Shown in pieces: positions 15,996 through 24,283 of a stretch of DNA of 64,000 bases. Numbering within the stretch: the stretch's first letter is position 1; each line of letters starts with the position of its first letter. This DNA comes from JAAFIP01 sp963775085 (lineage in GTDB: Bacteria > Pseudomonadota > Gammaproteobacteria > Burkholderiales > Burkholderiaceae_C): NCBI GenBank assembly GCA_963775085.1, contig CAVZHO010000001.1:74099-138098 (forward strand), in the 5' to 3' direction. Made by a program: the position numbers and the translations under genes. The notes under the pieces are model-generated. The model made no database searches and had not been told where the DNA came from. It worked only from the letters and a program-made list of their open reading frames with translations.

Positions 15996-18900
15996 GCGGA
16001 TCGAGCAGAAAAGCTTTGTCCAGCGCTACGTCGATGATCTGGCTTTTCAGTTCATCGGCGGTGCCTAGCGGCATGTAGGCAACGCTCATTTTTTGCAGGT
16101 CGGGGATGTTTTTCTCCAGGTATTTCAGTGCGTCTTTGATCTGCAAGGCGCACAGGCGGCGCAGGCCGGCGCGGTGCTTGGCGGCGGCGACTTCAGGTTC
16201 GTCGAAGACTTCGATGCTGACGGCATCGCCTTGATCGACCAAGGCCGGAAACCCGATCAGCGTTTGCAACTGCGCGTTACTGCCGCGCCCGGCTTGGCGC
16301 GATATCTCCAGCAGCTCGGGCAGCTCGCCAAACGTCCAGCTGGTGTAGCGGGCGTCGGCCAGGAGTGCAGGAGCCGCTGTATTTGCTACGTTTTTAGTAG
16401 CTGCTTGAGTCCTTCCATCAAGGACTACGGGCGTATTTGATGCACTATTTTCGGTTTCTATGGCTGGTTTTGGCAGTTTACCGGCCGCACTGGACAACGC
16501 CGCCAGACTGGCAAACGCCCCACGCGCCTGCGCACCCAGCTCGGCCTTGAGTGCCGCCAGGTTGCGCCCCGTGCCCATCTGGCGGCCATGCTCGTCCACC
16601 ACCCTGAAGTTCATGAACAGGTGGGGCGGCAGCATGTCCAGCTTGAAGTCACCGCGCTTGATGTCTACGGCCGTGGCATCGCGGCACAGCTTGAGCAGCG
16701 CGTCCACCAACCCGCTGGCCCCAAAAGCCGCTGGCTCGCTGAGCACGGCGTACAAGCGCTCGGCGCTGCCCGGCAGCGGTACCAGACGCGAGCGGGGGCG
16801 CTGGTGCAGGCTTTTGATGAGTGCCAAAATTTTGCCTTGCAACATGCCGGGCACCAGCCATTCGCAGCGCTCCTCGTTCACCTGGTTCAGGGCGAACAGC
16901 GGCACCTCGACCGTCAGGCCGTCTTTGGTATCGCCCGGCTCGTGCAGGTAGGTGGCTCGGCAGTCGACACCGCCCAGGCGCACCACTTTGGGAAAGGCCT
17001 GCGTGGTGATGCCTGCGGCCTCGTGGCGCATCAGCTCTTCGCGGGTGAGCATCAAGAGCTTGGGGTTCTTTTTGCTCGCATCAAAGTACCATTGCTCCAG
17101 CAAATAGCCGCTACACACGTCGGCGGGAATCTGCTGGTCATAGTAGGCGTAGATCAACTCGTCGTCCACCAGCACGTCCTGGCGACGCGACTTGTGCTCG
17201 ATGTCTTCGACCTGCTTGAGCAGCTTTTCGTTGTGGGCCAGGAAGGCCAGCTTGGTCTCCCACTCACCGCCTACCAGCGCCTCACGGATAAACACCTCGC
17301 GCGCGGCCACCGGGTCTACCTTGCTGTAGTTGACGCGTCGGCCGCTGTAGATGACGATGCCATACAGCGTGGCGCGCTCCAGCGCAATGACCTCGGCGCT
17401 TTTCTTTTCCCAGTGCGGGTCAAGCAGTTGCTTCTTTAATAGATGCCCGGCCACTTGCTCAATCCACTGCGGCTCTATCGCCGCAATGCCCCGGCCAAAC
17501 AGGCGCGAGGTGTCTACCAGCTCGGCGGCCACAATCCAGCGGCCAGGCTTTTTACTCAGGTTGGCCCCCGGGTGGCGGTAAAACTTGATGCCGCGTGCGC
17601 CCAAATATACGTCCTCATCTTCCAGCTTCCAGCCGATGTTGCCCAAGAGGCCGGCCAGCATGGACAAGTGCAGTTGCTCGTAGCTGGCTGGACTTTGCCC
17701 CCACGCTACGCGCTGCGCGTCTTCGCTGCCCCCCGTGGGGGCCGTGCCCTGCTTGGGGCGGCCCGGCGCAGGGCGTAGCCAGCCGTGCTCGGTGACGACG
17801 GTGTGCAGCTGCGAATAAATGTCGCGCCACTCGCGCACGCGGCGGATGTTGACGAAGTTTTGACGCAGCAGTTGCTCGTACTGGCGGTTGGACAGCTTGT
17901 GCTCTTTGCCATCCCCGCCGCGCGCGGCGTTGATCCACTTCCACAGCTTCAAATAGCCGGTAAATTCGCTCTTCTCATCATCAAACTTCTTATGCGCCTC
18001 GTCGGCCTGCTGCTGCGCCTCCATCGGGCGGTCGCGCACGTCTTGCACGCTCAGCGCGCTGGCAATGATCAGCACCTCGTCCAGCGCGTTGCGGCTGCGC
18101 GCCTCAATGATCATCCGGCCAACGCGCGGGTCTAGCGGTAGACGCGAGAGTTCGCCACCCAGCGGGGTCAGCTCGTTGTACTCATCCACCGCGCCCAGCT
18201 CTTGCAGCAGGTCGTAGCCATCGGCAATGGCCCGGCGCTGGGGCGGCTCGATAAACGGAAAATCTTCCACATGGCCCAGACGCAGCGCCTTCATTCGCAG
18301 GATGACGCCAGCCAGGGAAGAACGCAGAATCTCGGGGTCGGTAAATTTGGGTCGCGCGTCAAAGTCTTTCTGCTCATACAGCCGAATGCAAATACCATCG
18401 GCCACCCGCCCGCAGCGGCCCGAGCGTTGGTTAGCCGCTGCCTGGGCTATCGGCTCCACCAATAGCTGCTCTACCTTGTTCCTGAAACTATAGCGCTTCA
18501 CGCGCGCGGTGCCTGCGTCAATCACGTAGCGGATGCCAGGCACCGTGAGTGAAGTTTCGGCCACATTGGTAGACAGCACAATGCGTTTGCCGTTGCCCAC
18601 TTCAAACACGCGGTCTTGCTCTTGCTGGGAGAGTCGCGCAAACAGCGGGATCACATCGGCATTGCGGTGCAGCGGCTGGTGCGCCAAATGCTTGCGCAAA
18701 TGATCCGCCGCTTCGCGGATTTCGCGCTCACCGGGCAGGAAGACCAGAATATCGCCGCCCCCGCCGCCCATCCACAGCTCGTCCGTCGCATCCGCAATCG
18801 CGCTGTTCAAATCGTAGTCACGGCTTTCTTCAAACGGCCGGTAGCGCTGCTCCACCGGGAACATGCGGCCACTGACCATGATGACTGGCGCAGGGCCGTG

Positions 18901-19452
18901 TTGAGACTTGAAATGCCGGGCAAACCGATCCGCGTCAATCGTGGCCGAAGTCACGATGATTTTCAGATCAGGCCTGCGCGGAAGCAACTGCTTCAAATAG
19001 CCCAGCAGAAAGTCAATATTCAGGGACCGCTCATGCGCTTCGTCAATGATCAGCGTGTCATAGGCTTTCAAATCCGGGTCGCCCTGCGTCTCCGCCAGCA
19101 AAATACCGTCGGTCATCAGCTTTACCGAGGCATCGCGCGAGAGCCGGTCTTGAAACCGCACCTTGTAGCCCACCACATCACCCAACGGTGTTTTCAGCTC
19201 TTCGGCAATGCGCTTGGCCACAGACGTTGCCGCAATGCGGCGCGGCTGGGTATGGCCGATGAGTTTGCCTTTGCCAGGGGGGTAATTCAGTTTGCCTCGC
19301 CCTAACGCCAATGCAATCTTGGGCAGTTGCGTGGTCTTGCCCGAGCCGGTTTCGCCGCAGACAATGATCACCTGGTGGTCTCTAATTGCCGTCGCAATCT
19401 CATCGCGGCGGGCAGATACGGGCAGGGATTCGGGGAAGGTAATGTCTAGCAT
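15976..19452 (-). CDS. hrpA: ATP-dependent RNA helicase HrpA (main part, frameshifted at the C-terminus)
   Basis: HrpA is a DEAH-box RNA helicase implicated in mRNA processing and ribosome-collision handling. Motifs in order: Walker A CGETGSGKTTQLPK (about residue 34), DEAH (about 142), SAT, then the helicase C-terminal domain with QRSGRCGR, HA2 and OB domains. The frame stops after 1158 residues and the remaining 170 lie in another frame (15483-15995). Two repeats are in frame in the coding region: a family-C unit (17698-17770, encoding about APGRPKQGTAPTGGSEDAQR) and a family-A unit (16384-16440, encoding NTPVVLDGRTQAATKNV). Both lie where linker sequence is tolerable. Confidence 0.93.
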   Translation of the reverse strand: MLDITFPESLPVSARRDEIATAIRDHQVIIVCGETGSGKTTQLPKIALALGRGKLNYPPGKGKLIGHTQPRRIAATSVAKRIAEELKTPLGDVVGYKVRFQDRLSRDASVKLMTDGILLAETQGDPDLKAYDTLIIDEAHERSLNIDFLLGYLKQLLPRRPDLKIIVTSATIDADRFARHFKSQHGPAPVIMVSGRMFPVEQRYRPFEESRDYDLNSAIADATDELWMGGGGGDILVFLPGEREIREAADHLRKHLAHQPLHRNADVIPLFARLSQQEQDRVFEVGNGKRIVLSTNVAETSLTVPGIRYVIDAGTARVKRYSFRNKVEQLLVEPIAQAAANQRSGRCGRVADGICIRLYEQKDFDARPKFTDPEILRSSLAGVILRMKALRLGHVEDFPFIEPPQRRAIADGYDLLQELGAVDEYNELTPLGGELSRLPLDPRVGRMIIEARSRNALDEVLIIASALSVQDVRDRPMEAQQQADEAHKKFDDEKSEFTGYLKLWKWINAARGGDGKEHKLSNRQYEQLLRQNFVNIRRVREWRDIYSQLHTVVTEHGWLRPAPGRPKQGTAPTGGSEDAQRVAWGQSPASYEQLHLSMLAGLLGNIGWKLEDEDVYLGARGIKFYRHPGANLSKKPGRWIVAAELVDTSRLFGRGIAAIEPQWIEQVAGHLLKKQLLDPHWEKKSAEVIALERATLYGIVIYSGRRVNYSKVDPVAAREVFIREALVGGEWETKLAFLAHNEKLLKQVEDIEHKSRRQDVLVDDELIYAYYDQQIPADVCSGYLLEQWYFDASKKNPKLLMLTREELMRHEAAGITTQAFPKVVRLGGVDCRATYLHEPGDTKDGLTVEVPLFALNQVNEERCEWLVPGMLQGKILALIKSLHQRPRSRLVPLPGSAERLYAVLSEPAAFGASGLVDALLKLCRDATAVDIKRGDFKLDMLPPHLFMNFRVVDEHGRQMGTGRNLAALKAELGAQARGAFASLAALSSAAGKLPKPAIETENSASNTPVVLDGRTQAATKNVANTAAPALLADARYTSWTFGELPELLEISRQAGRGSNAQLQTLIGFPALVDQGDAVSIEVFDEPEVAAAKHRAGLRRLCALQIKDALKYLEKNIPDLQKMSVAYMPLGTADELKSQIIDVALDKAFLLDPLAYQRG
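16384..16440 (+). repeat. Family-A palindromic repeat inside hrpA
   Basis: Seen: TTTAGTAGCTGCTTGAGTCC and its partner AAGGACTACGGGCGTATTT, both halves intact, antisense to hrpA and in frame with it. Confidence 0.75.
17698..17770 (+). repeat. GC-rich hairpin repeat, family C (copy 2) inside hrpA
   Basis: Seen: CCCCCACGCTACGCGCTGCG, then GCTGCCCCCCGTGGGGGCC, then TTGGGGCGGCCCGGCG. It matches the unit between pyrG and kdsA. Here it is part of the hrpA reading frame and encodes a Gly/Pro/Ala-rich stretch. Confidence 0.75.
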
Positions 19453-19486
19453 GGCGAGGAGTAACCTACCATTATCGCTAATGCAT

Positions 19487-20740
19487 TCAGGGCTTCAGTC
19501 CTTCCAAGGAAAATCCTGCCACCCTTTTATAGTTTTCGGAAATTTCACGCAGCTCGGCTTGGCTGATCAAGTCATCGATGTGGCGAAAGGGTTTGTCGCC
19601 TGCCAGTTCATCCACTTTGATATTGATAAAGTCCGGCGGCACGCTGCGGTTGGTCTCTACGATACGGGCCGTGACTTCGCGTCGTTTGGCCTCGTAGCTG
19701 TGCAATGCGGCCACTGGGTCTGACTGCGCTGACAGCTCGGTCGCCAAGGTACGCGCGTCGATCAGGGCCTGGGCCGAGCCGTTGGAGCCGCGCGGGTACA
19801 TGGGGTGGGCGGCATCGCCCATGAGGGTAACGCGGCCAAAGGTCCATTGCGCTACCGGGTCTTTGTCCACCATGGGGTATTGCAGCACTTGGTCGGCATT
19901 GCGGATCAGGGCGGGCACATCCAGCCAGTCAAACTGCCAGTCTTTGAAGATGCTGATGAAATCATCCACCTTGCCGCCGGTGTTCCAGTCGTTCATGTCC
20001 TTGCTATTGCCTTCGATCTCGGCCATCCAGTTGATGAGCTGCATGCCTTGGCCGTCGATGTTGTCCACGATCGGGTAGATCACCATCTTGCCGGTTTTTA
20101 TCGAACCGACACGCATGTAGCTTTTACCGGTGAGGATCGGCTTGTGACGGGTCACACCGCGCCAGGTGTTGATGCCTGCAAAGGCGAGCTTTTCGTTCGG
20201 GTAGAACTGGCGGCGCACAGCGGAGTGGATGCCGTCGCAGGCGACCACAATGTCGGCCTGCACCGAGGGCAGAGGTACAGCCTCTTTGCCCGATGGACTG
20301 CCCTGCACAAAATGCACGCTAGCGCCCTGCTCTGTTTGCGTGACTCCCGTACAGCGGTGGTTGGTATGCACGCGGTTGGCACCCAGACGCTTGACGGTGG
20401 CATCGAACAAAATTTTATGCAGCTTGCCACGGTGGATGCCCACCTCGGGCATGGGGTAGCCCGCATGGCGGCCACGCGGCTCGCGGTAAATGTACTGGCC
20501 AAAGCGGTTGAAGAACACGCTTTCCAGATTCTCAATGCCCACCGCTTCCAAATCGGCTTGCAGACCCAGTGCGGACAGCTCGCGCATGCCGTGGGGCAAG
20601 AGAGTGATGCCTACGCCCAGCTCACGTACTTCGGGCACGCTCTCGTACACGTCGCACTGCATGCCCAACTGGTGCAGGTGCAGTGCAAAGCCCAGGCCGG
20701 CGATGCCGCCGCCGATGACAGCGATGCGGGGAGTCATCAC
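19487..20740 (-). CDS. FAD-dependent aromatic monooxygenase (group A flavin hydroxylase)
   Basis: A 417-residue single-component flavoprotein hydroxylase of the salicylate/6-hydroxynicotinate hydroxylase type. It has the N-terminal FAD fingerprint IAVIGGGIAGLGFALHL, the middle ACDGIHSAVR motif (DG fingerprint) and TLMGDAAHPMYPRGSNGSAQ near residue 290. It hydroxylates an aromatic acid, possibly with decarboxylation, using NAD(P)H and oxygen; the actual substrate is not readable. Last gene of a three-gene minus-strand operon after the amidohydrolase and a Bug protein. Confidence 0.88.
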   Translation of the reverse strand: MMTPRIAVIGGGIAGLGFALHLHQLGMQCDVYESVPEVRELGVGITLLPHGMRELSALGLQADLEAVGIENLESVFFNRFGQYIYREPRGRHAGYPMPEVGIHRGKLHKILFDATVKRLGANRVHTNHRCTGVTQTEQGASVHFVQGSPSGKEAVPLPSVQADIVVACDGIHSAVRRQFYPNEKLAFAGINTWRGVTRHKPILTGKSYMRVGSIKTGKMVIYPIVDNIDGQGMQLINWMAEIEGNSKDMNDWNTGGKVDDFISIFKDWQFDWLDVPALIRNADQVLQYPMVDKDPVAQWTFGRVTLMGDAAHPMYPRGSNGSAQALIDARTLATELSAQSDPVAALHSYEAKRREVTARIVETNRSVPPDFINIKVDELAGDKPFRHIDDLISQAELREISENYKRVAGFSLEGLKP

Positions 20741-21709
20741 TTATTCAGCACTGATGCCGTTGCGCTTGATCACTTCGCCCCAACGTGGGTAGTCTTTGGC
20801 GACCAGTTGGGTCAGCTCGTCAGTGCTGGAGGTAGCTGCATCCATGCCTGCACGTTTGAACAGCTCGGTCACTTCGGGCAGCTTTAAAATGGCGGAGATT
20901 TCGCTGTTCAAACGGCTCACCACGCTCGCAGGAGTTTTGCTGGGGGTAAAGAAGGCGTACCACAGGTCTACCTCTACGCCTTTGATACCCAGCTCGTCGA
21001 AGGTGGACACGCTGGGCGCGACGGGGTGGCGCTTGGGGCTGCCCACAGCCAGTGCGTTGAGCTTGCCGCTGTTGACGAAACCTTGCGCGATGTGCACGGG
21101 CAGGAAGCCTACGTTGAGTTCACCCGACAGCAAGTCTTGCGTATAGCCCGCCGTGCCCCGGTAAGGCACATGCAGCATGAAGAGCTGGGTTTTGGCCTTG
21201 AATAATTCCATCGCCATGTGGTGCGGCGTGCCGACACCGGGCGAGCCAAAGCTCAGTGAGCCGGGCTTGGCCTTGGACTGCTTGACCAGATCTTGCACCG
21301 TCTGGATGCCCGTCTTAGGATTGCTCACCAACATCAAGGTGCCCCAGGCAGCGAGGGACACCGAGGAGAAATCTTTCACCGGGTTAAACGGCACGTTTTT
21401 GTAGATCTGCGAGGCCATCAGCATGGTGTTGGCGCCCATTAGCACGGTGTAGCCGTCGGCGCTGGATTTAGCTACCGCATCGGCACCGATGTTGCCACTG
21501 GCACCGGGCTGGTTTTGCACCACCACGGGCTGGCCAAGCCGTTCGCCCAAGCGCGGAGCCACCGCGCGGGCTATCGTGTCCATACCTGTGCCTGCAGTAA
21601 AGGGCACGATGATTTTGATGGGTTGTACAGGCCAGGTTTGCGCCTGTGCTACCAGTGCAGACAGCGTGGCGGAAAGTATTAGAGCCGATTTAATAATTAT
21701 GGATTGCAT
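20741..21709 (-). CDS. Bug/TctC-family periplasmic solute-binding protein
   Basis: A 322-residue Bug (TctC-like) protein that binds small, often carboxylated, compounds in the periplasm. It has a Sec signal peptide (KSALILSATLSALVAQAQT), then WPVQPIKIIVPFTAGTGMD, GQPVVVQNQPGASGNIGA, and the C-terminal TDELTQLVAKDYPRWGEVI. The start at 21709 fits the signal peptide; a longer frame adds 32 implausible residues. Its 5' end overlaps the amidohydrolase stop by 20 bp, and its stop abuts the monooxygenase start, so the three genes form one operon. Confidence 0.92.
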   Translation of the reverse strand: MQSIIIKSALILSATLSALVAQAQTWPVQPIKIIVPFTAGTGMDTIARAVAPRLGERLGQPVVVQNQPGASGNIGADAVAKSSADGYTVLMGANTMLMASQIYKNVPFNPVKDFSSVSLAAWGTLMLVSNPKTGIQTVQDLVKQSKAKPGSLSFGSPGVGTPHHMAMELFKAKTQLFMLHVPYRGTAGYTQDLLSGELNVGFLPVHIAQGFVNSGKLNALAVGSPKRHPVAPSVSTFDELGIKGVEVDLWYAFFTPSKTPASVVSRLNSEISAILKLPEVTELFKRAGMDAATSSTDELTQLVAKDYPRWGEVIKRNGISAE

Positions 21710-22829
21710 ACTGAATATCCTTGAATGAATGCTGTTTGGATGGCATTGGCCGTCTGAAGTTTCCAGGCGTTTGCACCGATTTGATCTTAAATACTGCTTC
21801 AGCATTGGTCTGGAAAAACTTCTTTTTATCCTCGGCGCTCATGCTCATATTGTCCATCGCCACCACTTCGTCGGCCAGGTACTGGTAGGGGTAGTCCATG
21901 GCATACAGCACACGGTCCACGCCGACGACGGCTTGGGTGAACTTGATCGCGGGCTCCCAGGCCACACCGCTGTTGGTGATGTAGAAGTTCTCACGCAGGT
22001 AGTCGCTCGGTTTTTTCTTGAGTGGTTTGACGCTCTCATAGCGCTGTGACTTGACGGTCGCGTTGTGCATGTAGTCCAGGCGGTACGACCAAAACGGCAG
22101 CGCCTCGCCCATGTGGCCAATGATCATTTGCAGCTTGGGGAAGCGGTCAAACACCCCTGCGGTGATGATGCGCAGCGCATGCAAACCCGTCTCTACGCCA
22201 AAACCGTAAATTGCGCCGTCCAAACCGCACTCATGGAAGGGCTGGAACATATTGCGCGGCAGCGAGTTGGGGTGCAAATAGATGGGCACGTTCAGGCTTT
22301 CTGCCGCGGCAAAAATATCCCAAAACTTCGGGTCAGACAAATACTCACCCTGCGTGTGCGAGTTGATGATGACCGAATGCATGCCCAACTGGTTTACACC
22401 GCGCTGAATCTCTTTGGCAGCAGCAGCCGGGTCTTGCGGGGCCACGGCGATCATGCCGGTAAAACGTGTCGGGTGACGGCGCACGGCGGCGGCCAGCTGG
22501 TCGTTCGCCAGGGCGGCAAACGACACGGCGGTGGCTTTGTCCATCACCTGCACGCCGGGTGCGGTGAGGGCGATCACCTGGTGGTCAATGCCTGCCTCGT
22601 CCATGTGCTGGATACGCAGCGCGTCCAGATCCGTCAGGCAGCGCATGATGTGCTGCGCACGCGCGCTGGGGCTGCTCATGTAAAAACCCATCAGACCTTT
22701 AAAGCCGGGGTCAACATCGTCTTTGGCCAGAATTTTGCGGTAAATGTCCAGCATCTCCGGAGGAGAGAAAGCCTCTTCGGTGGCGATGCGGCGGTAGGCG
22801 GACGATTTAGGTACAGGGGTAACTTGCAT
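21690..22829 (-). CDS. Amidohydrolase-family protein, probable aromatic acid decarboxylase
   Basis: A 379-residue metal-dependent amidohydrolase (amidohydro_2), most like the gamma-resorcylate/5-carboxyvanillate decarboxylases. It has RIATEEAFSP near the N-terminus in place of the HxH metal site of hydrolases (as in LigW-type enzymes), YLHPNSLP, IIGHMGEALPFWSYRLDY and a late YAMDYPYQY with the metal-site Asp. The expected reaction is non-oxidative decarboxylation of a hydroxybenzoate, but a hydrolase role is not excluded. First gene of the operon with the Bug protein and the FAD monooxygenase. Confidence 0.85.
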   Translation of the reverse strand: MQVTPVPKSSAYRRIATEEAFSPPEMLDIYRKILAKDDVDPGFKGLMGFYMSSPSARAQHIMRCLTDLDALRIQHMDEAGIDHQVIALTAPGVQVMDKATAVSFAALANDQLAAAVRRHPTRFTGMIAVAPQDPAAAAKEIQRGVNQLGMHSVIINSHTQGEYLSDPKFWDIFAAAESLNVPIYLHPNSLPRNMFQPFHECGLDGAIYGFGVETGLHALRIITAGVFDRFPKLQMIIGHMGEALPFWSYRLDYMHNATVKSQRYESVKPLKKKPSDYLRENFYITNSGVAWEPAIKFTQAVVGVDRVLYAMDYPYQYLADEVVAMDNMSMSAEDKKKFFQTNAEAVFKIKSVQTPGNFRRPMPSKQHSFKDIQYAIHNY

Positions 22830-22890
22830 GGTTTTAGAGGGGTTGGTAGCAATGGTGGGGCTGGCACAGGAAGTCCCCTAAAATCAGGGC

Positions 22891-23478
22891 ATGAACATCC
22901 ACCAGCTCAGCGTGAATTATGTGCAGGAGCACGACCGTGTATTGGTACGTATTAACACCGTAGCAGGTGAAGAACTGCGCCTGTGGTTTACCCGCCGCCT
23001 GACGCTGGGCTTTATGCCACTCCTGTCCAAAGTGGTGGCCGAGCAGGTGGCCAAAACCGAGCGGGTTAAATCGCCCTATATTGCTGCCGCAGACGAGCAT
23101 TCGCAGCAAATACTGGCCGACTTTAAGAAAGTGGAGTCCCTGCAAGGCTCCGACTTTGCCACCCCCTACAAAGAGCAGCCCAGCGCCCTGCCCCTGGGTG
23201 CCGAGCCCCTGCTGGTGACCGAGGTGAACCTCACCCCGCTGTCCAACGGGCAGTTGCAGTTTGTCTTTAGCGAAAAGCTCTCTGACGCTGCCCCTGTTGA
23301 CGCCAAACCCCGCAGCTTCCAGATGGCATTAGAGCCCAAGCTCACCCATGGCCTGATGCACCTGCTGGAAAAAGCGTTTGAAGTATCGCTGTGGGCGATG
23401 GTATCCACCGCCCATCCGCAGCCTATCGATGCGTTGCCGGGAGAGCGGACGATGGACAGGCCGAAGTATTTGAACTGA
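22891..23478 (+). CDS. Conserved hypothetical protein
   Basis: A 195-residue protein I do not recognise as a characterised family. It begins MNIHQLSVNYVQEHDRVLVR and contains LWFTRRLTLGFMPLLSKVV, which resembles uncharacterised betaproteobacterial proteins. It has no signal peptide or membrane helix and is of mixed alpha/beta character. It starts 61 bp from the divergent amidohydrolase and converges on moaE. The ATG at 22891 is the first in-frame start. Confidence 0.75.
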   Translation: MNIHQLSVNYVQEHDRVLVRINTVAGEELRLWFTRRLTLGFMPLLSKVVAEQVAKTERVKSPYIAAADEHSQQILADFKKVESLQGSDFATPYKEQPSALPLGAEPLLVTEVNLTPLSNGQLQFVFSEKLSDAAPVDAKPRSFQMALEPKLTHGLMHLLEKAFEVSLWAMVSTAHPQPIDALPGERTMDRPKYLN

Positions 23479-23506
23479 TCGATGCCGTCAGAACCAGGCT
23501 ATAAGT

Positions 23507-23989
23507 TCAAACATTGCGGGCATGGATGCCCCACTTGGCCAGCGCCGCATCATCACTCACCCGCGCATCGACCCAACGCGCGCCTTCAGGGGTGACTTCT
23601 TTCTTCCAGAACGGAGCCTGGGTTTTGAGATAGTCCATTAAGAACTCGCAGGCTTTAAAGCTCTCGCCCCGGTGGGCTGAGGTGACGGCCACCATGACAA
23701 TTTGGTCCAGCGGCTGCAACAGCCCGACACGGTGGATCACGCGTGCCGCGAAGATGTCAAAGCGCTTGTGGGCATCGTCGATCATGGCCTCGATGGAGCT
23801 TTCCGTCATGCCGGGGTAGTGCTCCAGCTCCAGCGTGCTGACCGAGAACCCGTCATTTCTATCTCTGACCGTGCCGATAAAGCTGCACACCGCTCCTACG
23901 CGCTTGTCTAGGGCGCGCAGTGCTTCTACTTCGGTAGCGAGGTTGAAGTCTTCGGTTTGGATTTTGACGCGGGCGCTTAGCATATTCAA
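23507..23989 (-). CDS. moaE: Molybdopterin synthase catalytic subunit
   Basis: MoaE is the large subunit of molybdopterin synthase; with thiocarboxylated MoaD it inserts dithiolene sulfurs into precursor Z (cPMP). The 160 residues include VGAVCSFIGTVRD, LELEHYPGMTE, RVIHRVGLLQPLDQIVMVAVTSAHRGESF and KTQAPFWKKE, the last holding the conserved active-site lysines. It is the last gene of the minus-strand order mobB-moeA-moaD-moaE, with 6 bp to moaD. Confidence 0.96.
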   Translation of the reverse strand: MNMLSARVKIQTEDFNLATEVEALRALDKRVGAVCSFIGTVRDRNDGFSVSTLELEHYPGMTESSIEAMIDDAHKRFDIFAARVIHRVGLLQPLDQIVMVAVTSAHRGESFKACEFLMDYLKTQAPFWKKEVTPEGARWVDARVSDDAALAKWGIHARNV

Positions 23990-23995
23990 ATCCTC

Positions 23996-24250
23996 TTAGC
24001 CACCCGTCACAGGCGGAAAGAAGGCAACTTCTGCACCGTCAACCAGCGCAGCAGACTCATCGCTCATGGTCTGGTTGAGCGCCATGCGCACGGCCTTGCC
24101 TGCGCCCAGCACCTCGGCATAGGCTGCACCGCGTGCCACCAGCTCGGCGCGCAGTGCGCCCAGGCTGGCGGCGTTGCTGGCCAGCTGCTCACTGCCCTGC
24201 CCCACGGCTTCGCGGATGGAGGCAAAGTATTTGATGGTGATTTTTTTCAT
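23996..24250 (-). CDS. moaD: Molybdopterin synthase sulfur carrier subunit
   Basis: MoaD is the ubiquitin-like small subunit of molybdopterin synthase. The 84 residues begin KKITIKYFASIREAVG, a typical beta-grasp start, and end in the required C-terminal Gly-Gly (FFPPVTGG) that is adenylated and thiocarboxylated. It is encoded immediately before moaE, as expected for the complex. Confidence 0.95.
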   Translation of the reverse strand: MKKITIKYFASIREAVGQGSEQLASNAASLGALRAELVARGAAYAEVLGAGKAVRMALNQTMSDESAALVDGAEVAFFPPVTGG

Positions 24251-24283
24251 GGTTCTGGCCCTGTGCCTAACTCTACGGCATCT

